64,000 nt of DNA from Pyrenophora tritici-repentis (Eukaryota > Ascomycota > Dothideomycetes > Pleosporales > Pleosporaceae): assembly GCF_003171515.1 (NCBI RefSeq), contig NC_089395.1, positions 2,480,001 to 2,544,000 of the forward strand, given 5' to 3'. Positions 1 through 10,249 of the stretch are shown in pieces. The notes below the pieces were generated by a model. The model did not search any database. It worked only from the letters and a program-made list of their open reading frames with translations, and was not told where the DNA came from. The position numbers and the translations under genes are program-made. Positions within the stretch are counted from its first letter, which is position 1. Each line of letters starts with the position of its first letter.

Positions 1-150
1 TTCGGTAGTTTCTCGGTCAAATAGGAGACCCCCCTGTCAGCAATAACTTTTGAAAGGCACCTCTGTAATACAAACATTGTTTCTCTCAAAGGCCGAATAC
101 CTCTATCCCTTACGAACGACCGACTAAGCACCGGATGCTACCATCGTTTC

Positions 151-158
151 TATAAAGA
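151..158 (+). promoter_or_regulatory. TATA-like box for the small gene at 242
   Basis: TATAAAGA lies about 90 bases upstream of the ATG at 242. This is the usual distance for fungal core promoters with a short leader. The bases between are A/C-rich without an upstream ATG. Seen in sequence; function is inferred. Confidence 0.45.
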
Positions 159-241
159 TAACATTTCCTCTTCACGAAAAAAATCATCCATCACACTTGA
201 ACTACTCTACCATTCAACACATCCAATCCAACACATCCACC

Positions 242-616
242 ATGCCATCTTACCCACCACTATCGCCCACTGGCCTTCCCAGCTCCCCACGAGTAAACCG
301 CCAAATGCAGATGCTCTCTCCAGTCGAAACATACTCTGACACGACACCACGCAACTCGTCATCATCACCAGACGCAATGACATCTGAAAAACCAAAGGCC
401 CGCGACATCTTCGCCGACGCCACCATTCCCCTCAGCCCAGCAACATCAACCTCAAGCTCCGAAGAGAATCCCTACGCCGGTCTCGCACCACGAAAGCGCA
501 ACGGCTTCGCCCGTCTATTCTGCTGTCTGGGCCGCGAAGAGCGCGCCCGCCGACGAGCAGACCGTCACCTTGAATTCGTCAAAGTCGGAGAGGAAGTCCA
601 TTGGACAGAGTACTAG
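242..616 (+). CDS. Small Ser/Pro-rich protein with basic C-terminus
   Basis: Single-exon ORF of 124 residues starting at the first ATG after a TATA-like box; the frame is also open upstream but has no earlier ATG. The first 80 residues are rich in Ser, Pro and Thr and look disordered. The last 45 are basic, with the segment GFARLFCCLGREERARRR. The adjacent cysteines next to arginines resemble an S-acylation or membrane-contact patch, but that is only a guess. There is no signal peptide or membrane segment. I do not recognise a named family. The A/C-rich leader and the non-random composition favour a real gene; the function is unknown. Confidence 0.55.
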   Translation: MPSYPPLSPTGLPSSPRVNRQMQMLSPVETYSDTTPRNSSSSPDAMTSEKPKARDIFADATIPLSPATSTSSSEENPYAGLAPRKRNGFARLFCCLGREERARRRADRHLEFVKVGEEVHWTEY

Positions 617-1150
617 ATCGAAAAAAATTCGATGACGGTGATGCGGACTTTCCACTGTCCGGTTGCATAGCCGTTGCCGCTCTGAAACGCCTACACGATA
701 CCCACACTGCCGCGTTTCTCATCGAGGCTTGCGAAACCGTTCGACTGCCCGGCGGGCGGGCACATCATACATGATCGGAAGCACCCGCGGTTGGGTCGCC
801 AACGCGAAACCCTGTTGCGACCCGAACCTTTGTCTTCCAACCGTCACTGCGACGTTTCTTATGTTTATATTTAGCGATCCTCGTCGGATTGCCACTGTTC
901 CGAGAGTCTTTTTTTGTCTATGGGCTGGGTTTGTCGTGTTGTCTCCTGGGTCTGAGTAAGACTTGCAGTGATTGACTTGTCTCAGCACTGGCGTTGTGTT
1001 CTTTTTGTCTGTCTCGACTTTAAGGAGCGAGTGCGCTTCTGGAAATTGGGACTTGCTGTTTGTTGCTTGAATATACCAGAGTCTATTTCTCATACCCGAA
1101 TTATTTCGCTACTACCAAGTGTGTGTCATTGAATCTGTCTGCATATGTCA
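617..1150. other. Intergenic, no gene seen
   Basis: Between the small + strand gene and the 3' end of the NmrA-like remnant on the minus strand. The ORFs of about 100-120 codons here have no family features and no supporting start or intron context. Confidence 0.5.
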
Positions 1151-1828
1151 TTAGTTGCCACGTTCAAGTTTCCCCTCAACCCACTCCCCAAACTGTGTCG
1201 CCTTCCTCCCCAACATCCACTCAAGCACGTTACTATTCCCCACCAGACCCCTCTCATTATAGAACCAAATCATACTCTCTGCTGCATCCCTCCTCCTCCT
1301 CCTCCTCTCCACTGTTGTCGCATCCTCAACCCCATACATTCTCATCAACAAAGCATCCACCGCCTCCCCAAACGCCAACCTCTCCATCCTGACCTCCCTC
1401 CCAATCTTCTCCCCAATAACCATCATAGCCTCCTCAAACGTAATTGGCCGATGCGTCGAAGTGAGCAGATACTGGGCATAGAAGTGTGCTTCGCGCTCCT
1501 CCATCACCTTCTTGAAGCACTCGGCCAAGTCCCCCAGCGCAAGCATAGAAAATGTATTCTGCGTACTCCACATGGCTGGGAACACGGGTTCTTTCTGCCC
1601 CACTAACATGTTTACAGGTATGTTATCCATAAAGGTGCTCGGCTGAAGGATGGTATCTAGGATCCCACTCTCCATCAGCCACTCGTCGATGTCGTTCTTG
1701 GTGACATTTTCAAGGAGAGAGACGCAGTTTGTAGGGGAATAGAGGTCGGTTTGGAGGACATGAGCTTGTGGGTATTGTTGCTGAAGATTAGACTGCGAGG
1801 ACGAAGAGTGCACGGCGAGGCGGATATG
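1151..1828 (-). pseudogene. NmrA-like NAD(P)-binding protein, decayed remnant
   Basis: The open minus-strand frame gives about 225 residues matching the C-terminal two thirds of NmrA-like proteins: a segment ending HVLQTDLYSP, then EWLMESGILDTILQPSTFMDN, then an intact-looking tail with VLEWMLGRKATQFGEWVE. Two things are missing. The Rossmann start with its GxxGxxG motif is absent; the frame is closed by TAA at 1829-1831 and I found no upstream exon. The segment that normally lies between the early beta strands and the EWLMES helix, roughly 70-80 residues, also appears deleted in frame. Intact family members are about 290-320 residues and act as redox sensors or oxidoreductases. I therefore read this as a truncated, internally deleted copy; an undetected upstream exon is the alternative. 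Confidence 0.55.
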
Positions 1829-2735
1829 TTACCAGTGTGAGAGAAGGGGGAGAAATGTAGTGGCGTCACCACGCAAAAGCTCTTCCAGGCGCAATGCTCA
1901 TGGCAGACCACAACCTGTGAGAATATCTACCTTTTTGCTGAAATCCAAGCGCAAAAGTGAGATGGCTATAGTGTGACTTGATTACATGATTGAGAATGGA
2001 ATATCGCGTTCGTATTCACATGGCATGCTGTTCACTGTTCACGGGTACCGGATTGATCACGTGCACAAGCTCTTTCCGATGTGGGAACTCTCCAAACCAT
2101 CGACATTAGTCCAGCTCCAACCCCCTGAATCGTTCACGGCCCAGGCGCAAAACGTAAACAAATGCGATCAAATGATACCCCTGAGCTACTTGTACGAGAT
2201 TGATAGATGCTTCATGCTGAGCGTGGCTGCGCCTGCTGCGCCCGCTACATGGCTTTAAGTTCGGTCGAGGATCCTCGGCTCCTGCGAAGATGCCGGCTTG
2301 TCGCGTCCGTGCCGAACGACAGCCTTGCCCAGAAGGGGCTTTAGTCCGCATGGCGGGGAAGTCAAGATGCCCATGTCGACTAAGCCCAAGGCATGGCTAT
2401 GAAATCATCAAATTGATGGAATACAGTGTTGGCGGGTTGGGAGAGCGGGCTGGCTGGCAACTGTCACAAGGAATAGCCGCAAGGATGCGTCGGGCAAACG
2501 GGCGTCGGTTAGGGCTGCATCGTCTTACGTCACGGGGCTCTACTCTGTTGTGTGCTGGTCGCTTCTCCGAGAACCTCGGCCCAGATGGTGTGGGTTTGCC
2601 ATATTCACAGCTCCACTACCCTTGTCATCTTGTCAGCGCGTGTTCATTTCGCCTCGGGACTGTGAAGCTAGGACTTCTGACTTCTGATATCTTCTTCGAC
2701 CTTTTCTCTCTTCTTCTCAGATAGTTTTGTTTGTG
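1829..2735. other. Intergenic, upstream of carnitine acetyltransferase
   Basis: No supported gene. A 144-codon + strand ORF (2290-2724) runs up to the carnitine acetyltransferase start but has no family features. The last 80 bases before 2736 are pyrimidine-rich, as expected for a promoter or leader. Confidence 0.45.
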
Positions 2736-4828
2736 ATGTTTAGCAGAGCTGCACGCGCGCGAGTACCCTCCTCGATACTTCGCAAACCTCTTCTTAGCCA
2801 TCAAGCTTTCGCACAGCCCAGGGTATGTTGTTGTTGACGTTGGTGGGGTAGCAAATGCTAATGTTTTGGTCTGTAGATTGTCACAATGGCTCCAGCAAGG
2901 AAACAGTCGAGTTTGCCCGCTGGTAAGTGGCATGCGCTGCATTCACATGCTTCCAACTTCAAAAGCTGACGGTGAGGTTTGTACAGGCTACAAGGAGGAT
3001 CTCAGCAAAGGCGCGATGCTGCGCTTTGAGGACTCTCTTCCGCGTCTTCCTGTCCCTACACTCGAGGAGACAGCAAAGCGATACCTCAAGTCTGTCCATC
3101 CGCTGCTTTCACAAACCGAATACGATGCGACCACAAAGGCTGTCAATGAGTTTGTAGCCCCTGGTGGGCCGGGGGAAAAGCTACAGAAGCGCTTGGTGGA
3201 GCGGAGAGAGGACCCCAAGCACAAGAACTGGATCTACGAGTGGTGGAATGAGGCTGCGTACATGGCCTACCGCGACCCGGTTGTGCCATACGTCAGCTAC
3301 TTCTACTCGCACCGCGATGACAAGAAGCGAAGAAACCCTATCAAGCGCGCTGCTGCCATCTCAACTGCAGTCCTGGAGTTCAAGAAGATGGTCGATGGAG
3401 GCAGCTTGGAGCCAGAATACATGAAGAAGCTGCCCATGGCAATGAGCTCTTACGAGTGGATGTTCAACTGCTGCCGCGTGCCCAAGAAGCCTGCAGACAC
3501 CACCACAAAATTCCCTTTTAAGGAGAACCAGCACATTATCGCCATTAGGAAGAACCAGTTCTGGAAGATCCCTCACGAGATCAATGGCAAGCAGCTGAAC
3601 ACCAGCGAGCTCGAACTGCAGTTCCAGCGCGTGTACGAAAAGGCCGAAAGAGCCCCCGCAGTCGGTGCTCTCACATCTCAGAACCGCGATGTTTGGTCAG
3701 ACATCTACCCCAAGCTCAAGGTTTCCCCTGTCAACGCCGCATCCTTACAAGACATCGAGTCCGCCTCCTTTGTCGTTTGCCTCGACGATGCATCCCCCGT
3801 TACTCTCGAAGAGCGCGCACACCAGTACTGGCACGGCGATGGCACAAACCGATGGTTTGACAAGCCTCTCCAGTTCATCGTCAACGAGAACGGCACATCT
3901 GGCTTCATGGGCGAGCACTCGATGATGGACGGCACACCCACTCACCGTCTCAACGACTACGCGAACCAACAAATCTTCACCAACGCCCTCCCCTTTGACG
4001 ACCCCAACGTCCGCTCCGACCTACCCAACCCGAAACCCCTGCGCTTCGAGATTAGCAAGGAGCTTCAGCAAGACATTGAGGATGCCCAGGCACACTTTGC
4101 CCGTCAAATCGGCGCCCACGAGTTGAGGGTACAGGCATACCAAGGCTACGGCAAGGGCTTAATCAAGAAGTTCAAGTGCAGCCCCGACGCCTACGTACAA
4201 ATGATCATTCAACTCGCCTACCACAAATTCTACGGCAAGAACCGCCCCACATACGAATCCGCCGCCACCCGTCGCTTCCAGCAAGGCCGCACAGAAACAT
4301 GCCGAACCGTCTCGGACGAAAGCGTAGCCTTCTGCGCCGCCATGGCCGACGCAAACGCCACACCAGAAGAGTGCCAGCAGAAGCTCCGAGCAGCAATCGA
4401 CGCACACGTCAAGTACATCTCCGACGCCAGTGACGGACGCGGTGTAGACCGCCACCTCTTCGGCCTCAAAAAGTGCCTCAAGGAGGGCGAGGAACTACCC
4501 GCTCTCTACCAGGATCCGGCGTACACCTACAGCTCCACGTGGTTTGTTTCCAGTTCGCAGTTGTCCAGCGAGTACTTCAATGGCTATGGCTGGAGTCAGG
4601 TCGTTGATGATGGCTGGGGTATTGCGTATATGATTAATGAGAATACTATTCAGTTCAACGTTTGCTCCAAGGGGCTGGGCTCAGTAAGTTTTGTTTGTAT
4701 ATGATGAGATGAGGAGGGCGTCGCTAACAATTGTGCAGGAAAAGATGAGCTTCTATCTTAATGAGGCGGCGGGTGATATGCGGGATATCATGATGCCCAC
4801 CCTTGATGCTGCAAAGGCCAAGTTGTAG
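2736..4828 (+). CDS. CAT2: Carnitine O-acetyltransferase, dual mitochondrial/peroxisomal
   Basis: Transfers acetyl groups between CoA and carnitine so that acetyl units can cross organelle membranes. Four exons: 2736-2822, 2877-2922, 2987-4683 and 4739-4828, all phase-consistent, giving 639 residues, the usual family length. The catalytic histidine is His355 in GEHSMMDGT, and the carnitine-site region TYSSTWFVSSSQLSSEYFNG is present near the C-terminus. Exon 1 encodes an Arg/Ser-rich presequence without acids (MFSRAARARVPSSILRKP), a typical mitochondrial signal. A second ATG at 2886, early in exon 2, begins a form lacking it, and the protein ends in AKL, a PTS1 peroxisomal signal. This matches the two-start arrangement known for yeast Cat2. 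It converges on malate dehydrogenase. Confidence 0.93.
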
Positions 4829-5773
4829 TTGTTTATGCGAGGGAAAGTTTGAACTGAGACTATGAGCTAGATCTGGTGGTTTTAGAGACCTTTTTAGATT
4901 TTATTCAAGATTTGTTCAATATCACGAGTCGTGATTTGGCATCGTACGGATGTGCATTAGTGCATGTGATAGTTCACCATGAAGAACCTCGGGATAATCA
5001 CATGCCATGCCTATGTAAATACCCATGTTACCAGGACGAACTCTCGCCAGGCTGGAAGCTTGACCAAACAAGTCTAATCCAACGGTAGTCTAGCCCTAAT
5101 TATACTAAGCGGCGTGATACCTCTCCCACTAATACATGTCATTATTATCACTATCTAATACCAAGCACAATCCCCGCCACAAATATCTACCCTTAAAATC
5201 TTCTCTTTATCTACCCTCTCATCTCCCACCAAACGTATCCGCTTTAGGCAATCTATCGAAACCCGTTGATCCTAGTTATTCACTGTGCTCAAAAACCGAC
5301 CCCTACCTTTCGCCTAGCACTCTCTTCTCTGGAAATTTGGACGTTTGGGGTGGTGAGGGAGGAAATATGGATGAGGGTGAACCAGGGGACGAGGTCAAGT
5401 TTGGGGATAAAGGCTAGGATAGGGGATGGTGTCCAGTTTGGGTGTTGTGGGGGTGCTAGGGGGGTGGGTGAAGGTATGATTTAGATGTAACCATCGTTTC
5501 TGAGCCGAGGTCTTATTGCCCAATATCATCCATTAGATCTTACACACGTCCGACAACTTAATAAGCTTATTCTTCACGTTCATGTCATCCATGTCTCGGA
5601 TGGTAAAATTATGAATAGGAGTAAATTTTGGCATTTCAAGTACGGGTCAATTCTACACATCAGCGTTTGCTAGAATAGCAGATCCTGAAACGCCAGAAGA
5701 GGCCAGTCCAGCCCAGATCCCGTAGCTCATGTCATTACTAATGTACATATTACCCATGATTCCATTGCGGAAT
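4829..5773. other. Intergenic between convergent genes
   Basis: Holds the 3' regions of carnitine acetyltransferase (+) and malate dehydrogenase (-). Short ORFs at 4876-5088 and 5136-5417 have no family features. No repeat or RNA gene was seen. Confidence 0.5.
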
Positions 5774-7123
5774 TTATGGGTTGGCCTTGACCCACTCAAC
5801 ACCCTTCTTGATGTTGCCGGCGAGGTCAGCGACGCAGGTGTCGAGGAGCTTCTGCTCGTATTCGGTGATCTTGCCGACGGGGTGGATCTTCTCGACACCG
5901 TTAGGACCAAGCTCAACGTTGGTGGAGAAGTAGTCGCAACCCTGGTCCTTGAAAAGAGGAGAGTCGACGAAGGTGGGCTCAATGACGTTCTTCTGGCCCT
6001 GGGCAGCCTTAAGCAGGGACTCGGCGAAGCGGGCACCAGCCATGGCCATGGAGAGGGTGGCAGAACCAGCGCCGTCCTTGGCCTGAACGACCTCGTCACC
6101 ACCAAACTGGACGCGGTGGACGTATTGCTTGAGTTGCTCGCCCTCAAGGTTGTGGCCAGACTGGGAGAGGAGGGGAACGATGGTAGCACCGGAGTGTCCA
6201 CCAATGACGGTGATGTTCTCGTTGGCGGGGTCGGTGTTCTTAAGCTGCGAGATGAAGCGCGAGGCACGGACGACGTCGAGGGTGGTGACACCAAAGAGGC
6301 GCTTGGGGTTGTAGACACCCTTAGACTTGAAGACCTCGGCGGTGATGGGAACAGTGGAGTTGACCTGCAAATATCAATATCCTGTATCAATACCATGGTT
6401 TTCATCTCAACATACAGGGTTGGAGATGATCAAGATGTTGGCGTCGGGAGCGTGCTCAGCGGCAGCCTTGGCCAGGTCGCGGACGATGGAGGCGTTGGTG
6501 TTGAACAAGTCTTGTTGCTGTCAGCTGTGTACCACTTGCGCCGCTTTCAATGCCTACCATCACGGGTCATGCCGGGCTTGCGGGGAACACCAGCGGGAAT
6601 GACAACAATCTCAGCACCCTTGAGGGCGGCAGCGAGACCTGAGGGAGTGGCATCGTGACCAATGACCTTTTTGTGTATCAGCGCATGATTCCGACCTGAC
6701 TTCGGATCCCATGTCGTACCTCGCTCTTGGTGTTGATGTGGCCAATGTCGGCAGCGACACCTAGATGATATCAATGGCTAGTCCTCTATAGTATACCGAG
6801 CCTGTTGGAGCTTACCGGGAGCAAGACGGATGTCGTAGAGCGAGAGCTTGCTAACCCTGGGGTTGAGCTTGAGGAGCAGCGACAATGGCTGACCAATACC
6901 ACCAGCAGCGCCGAGAACGGTTACTTTTGAGTTCTGCGACACTTCAATTAGCATCATCTACATGCCAACTCCCAATTGCAATTCATGAACGCAGTCAATC
7001 ACCCCACCAAGAAAATGAGGCGCAGATGCGGCCTTGCGGGAATATGTATTTACATACCTGGCGGGCCGAGGCGGAAAAGCAGCGGCGCTGAGCCTGGGAG
7101 AAAGCTTGTCTGGCGGCAAACAT
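5774..7123 (-). CDS. MDH1: Malate dehydrogenase, mitochondrial (NAD)
   Basis: Interconverts malate and oxaloacetate in the TCA cycle. Six exons on the minus strand: 7058-7123, 6816-6933, 6720-6760, 6558-6666, 6416-6510 and 5774-6364, giving 339 residues. The first exon encodes a 22-residue mitochondrial presequence ([20 protein letters not shown]). Exon 2 carries the NAD-binding glycine motif [14 protein letters not shown]. The substrate loop [14 protein letters not shown] spans exons 4-5. The catalytic pair is Asp173 in LDVVRAS and His200 in VIGGHSGAT. The ORF stops at the normal C-terminus (EWVKANP). The dense intron set is typical of this gene in filamentous ascomycetes. It shares a 668-base divergent promoter with the F-box-like gene at 7792. 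Confidence 0.95.
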
Positions 7124-7791
7124 GATGACTATGATTGAGGTGCAAGAAGTGGGTTGGACTGGATGAGGGTTGAGGTGTAGGAAAGCTGCGGAGGTTTTGC
7201 GATTCTTCAACGTCAGTGCTTCTTCGGCTGCTCGTCGGACCTACGGCTGACAGCCGCCTTCACTAAGACGTCGCCTATCCCGCGGGGATTCCAACGTTTC
7301 AGCTCCAGTCACGGAATGCTTGCGCAAGGCGCGTCCATGGAACATCCAAGGAAAGGACCGATTCGGGGTATATGTAGGCATTTACCCATTGCACCGCCAT
7401 GCCGGCATTATCTTCAGTTGGCCAGAAGCGTGGGCTGTCAGCCTCATCTGTCACAGTGCTGCGCCTCATCGTGCAAGGAGCCGCTTTCAACCTCTCGCTG
7501 CACTGACCCTAATATGCATGTATCGCATCATCTCAACACAGCTCTGGAAGCTGCTGCATTACAGTGCTTGTCTCTTACCCAATGACACGTCTCACCGGTG
7601 AGTCGACACAAGCTAAGCCAGGTAATCCGCTACATTACCAGGATAGAAACCCACATTCTGCCCCTTGAGTCACTTGAGTCACAGCGGCAATGCGTTTAAT
7701 AGTTATATATCAAACCTGTCACTTGTCTGAAGACCTTCTGTCCGTCCTTCCCCTCCGTCACCACTACAGCTTCTAAATACATCAAAGAACC
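7124..7791. other. Divergent promoter region, MDH1 and F-box-like gene
   Basis: No gene seen. Overlapping + strand ORFs at 7316-7601 have no family features. The last 80 bases before 7792 are C/T-rich, as in fungal leaders. Confidence 0.45.
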
Positions 7792-8910
7792 ATGGCAACG
7801 ACAACAGAAGAACACGGCGCAACGCAGAATGACTCCATCGACACTACTGCTCACATAGTCGATGAGCATGTCGACACTCCTGATCGAGACACGGCAATCG
7901 CCGAGCTCCAAGCTGCCCTGGGCCCGCTCCTCGTCACCAAACGGAACAAAGACGAGGTCCCATTTCCACCAGTCTATACTGGCTATCAGTCTCCTCCGCC
8001 CGAGGAACCCTACGTATATGAGGGCGTTTTCGATTTCTTCAGCTTGCCACGAGAGTTACGAGACGAAATATATCGTCTTGTCCTGCACCGCCCGGACGGT
8101 GTATACTATGCTCGACATTTTAGCCGGGGTTTCGATTTCTGGTGGAACAGAGGAAAGGTTGATGACATTGTGAACCTGTCCCTCGTTTCCAAGCGAGTCC
8201 ATGAAGAGGCATTGGAAACCTTCTGCCGATGCAACACAATCGTCTTGGCCCTTCCTTATTGCACCGAACGAGACGGTCTTGGGAAGCCCCTCCGAGGCCA
8301 GCTTCGTCTGTTCCCTGAAGGTGCTGCCGGGGAGTTGACCCAGGTGAAGAACTTGTATCACGATGTTGTCGAACGGTTTCTTAGCTATCGGGGTCCTGCG
8401 CCAAGCCATAGAAGTATTGAGGAAGGCGGTGACGGTACTGAGAATCACCGCAAGGACAATACTTCTCAAGAGACGTTTTATGAGATACTAAGGGATGCGT
8501 ATATCTTCCAAGAATTCTTCCCAAAGCTTCATGTATTTCACGCTCAATGGCGTCCGCGGATGGATGGTCCCATTGATCGTATTGTGCAATCCATGAGTAC
8601 CAACACCAACAGGGAGGAGTGTGTAGCAATGTGGATCAAACTTATGAAGGAATGGTTGCAGGACGGAAATGTTGTTCCGTTGGCATGTATCAGGTTCAAT
8701 TTAGACGAATCTATATACCGCGGATACGACCAGAGAGTGGACGAACTAGCGAATGAGGCATACCAGACAATAGTGAGTGAGTGGAAGGCATCCCAAGTGG
8801 ACATTGAGGAGAGTGGGAAGCTATGGCTAGAAGAGATGGACAAGGAGGAGGTGGCTAGGAAAGGGAAGAAGGAGAAGAAGGGAGGAAAGAGGGCAAAGCA
8901 GAGCACATGA
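7792..8910 (+). CDS. F-box-like (2EXR-type) hypothetical protein
   Basis: Single-exon ORF of 372 residues starting at ATG in the context AACCATGG. The segment FFSLPRELRDEIYRLVL (from about residue 83) is the short helical F-box-like motif common in large families of Dothideomycete proteins, often annotated 2EXR or F-box-like. The remaining residues show no enzyme motif. The last 20 residues are Lys-rich (KGKKEKKGGKRAKQ), possibly a nuclear signal. Such proteins are thought to be adaptors, but their partners are mostly unknown. The gene at 10250 carries a related motif, so the two could be distant paralogues. Confidence 0.75.
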   Translation: MATTTEEHGATQNDSIDTTAHIVDEHVDTPDRDTAIAELQAALGPLLVTKRNKDEVPFPPVYTGYQSPPPEEPYVYEGVFDFFSLPRELRDEIYRLVLHRPDGVYYARHFSRGFDFWWNRGKVDDIVNLSLVSKRVHEEALETFCRCNTIVLALPYCTERDGLGKPLRGQLRLFPEGAAGELTQVKNLYHDVVERFLSYRGPAPSHRSIEEGGDGTENHRKDNTSQETFYEILRDAYIFQEFFPKLHVFHAQWRPRMDGPIDRIVQSMSTNTNREECVAMWIKLMKEWLQDGNVVPLACIRFNLDESIYRGYDQRVDELANEAYQTIVSEWKASQVDIEESGKLWLEEMDKEEVARKGKKEKKGGKRAKQST

Positions 8911-10249
8911 ACGGTGATCAAAGGTTTAGCTTGACCGAGGATAGACAGCTTAATTCGTCGTCCGGATGGAAAGTATTGTTCCGCGTGATGCCACGTTCCC
9001 TTCTATTTGCATGAATATCGACCCAATCGTTGGATGCAACGCGTTGACTTGATATTCGATGTCGCTAACAGTGAATCGGCGAAATAGACAAGTAATCCGA
9101 CGTGGGGGTTCTCATCTGGGGTTGAGTCGTCAGTACATTTCATGGAGCCTTCGTTGTGGATGCTAATGCGTGGGGATGGCACCATCCGGTCAGCTGTTGG
9201 CGCCTGGCAACCATACATATGCATTCTGCCCCATCTCTTTTTTCCATGCAGCTGGCCAGTGGTCAGCCGTACGGAAACCCCAATGACCCAGAGAGGGGGC
9301 GCAGGTAGCGGCATTCACATCCGTTACCTGCTCATCAGTACGGAAATACGGAAAGGGCCGGAGCTGATGTTCATCGTCGCACGTTTCACTCAAGACTTGG
9401 GGGTTTAATCTGCGGAAGAACCCCGAACAAAATCCATGTTTCCCGAAATCTCATCGAACGAACGCCGCAGTCCCTTTCGTGCACCGCAGCGATCGGGACG
9501 TTTCCCGACGGACAGATTGGAAACGGGACCCCGAGAAGTCCCTGAGCTAAGGCTCAATGTAGCTTAGTCCAAGTCTTGACCGACATCACAGTGCAGCTGC
9601 ACGCCTTTCGCTTTCACCCTTCTCCGCACAGCAGAGTCTGACGGATCCGCCTCAACCGGCAGACCTCGTACGCGTTTCGAAGCAGCCTCGGGGACCCACA
9701 TCCCACCCGCCCAGCACCCTACTGTCAGCATAAGACAGCGCGTTCCCCAAGTTTCGTTAGGAAAAAGCCGCGAGTCAAAAATTTGCTGTCTTAGTCCATG
9801 CGCGTTTGAGCTCAGACTACGAAAAGTGCAAAGCCCTGACACAATTAAACCTTTTACCGCTTTCTCTATCCACGTTGCTTACATATGCGTCAAGTATATA
9901 TGCAAATCGACTCCCTTGCGACAACTTTACCTGAGCGACAAACTTCCACAGCGACATCCCCCTCCCATTCATAATTGACAACCATCCTTCCATAGCAACA
10001 CTCCTTTCCTGAGCGACTTTTTGCCCATCGACACATCCTTGCGACATCCCACTGCCACGTTACCTCCTAGCGACATAACGTGTCGATTGAAGCCTTTGCT
10101 CATTGCATCCCAACCAACACAATAACCATATCGCTACCAGAGTCCGACTCAGTATATCCCCAGCGACACACTTCAACAACATCTTCCCAAGCAATAATCC
10201 GGACCCAAACCTTGCCAATTCCCTCATTCTATCAAACGACACCACCAAT
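8911..10249. other. Intergenic with long leader of the 10250 gene
   Basis: No supported gene in 8911-9880. From about 9893 a TATATA-containing stretch is followed by the GCGACA-type array (separate entry), which probably lies in the leader of the gene at 10250. Confidence 0.45.
9918..10168 (+). repeat. GCGACA-type hexamer array in a probable leader
   Basis: Exact GCGACA occurs at 9918, 9935, 9951, 10041, 10070 and 10163. Near copies are TTGACA (9975), GCAACA (9995), GCGACT (10013) and TCGACA (10028). Several successive spacings are 15-18 bases. All are in the same orientation, between a TATATA at about 9893 and the ATG at 10250. Possible roles are a tandem protein-binding array on DNA or a repeated RNA motif in the leader; neither is shown. 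Confidence 0.5.

Noticed and set aside
2290..2724. 144-codon ORF before carnitine acetyltransferase
   Set aside because: No recognisable motif, no intron logic, and it ends in the pyrimidine-rich promoter of the next gene.
5729..6658. 309-codon + strand ORF antisense to malate dehydrogenase
   Set aside because: It runs through MDH exons and introns on the other strand. Its Val/Leu/Gly/Asp-rich content is what C- and G-biased third positions of the MDH codons produce in the opposite frame.
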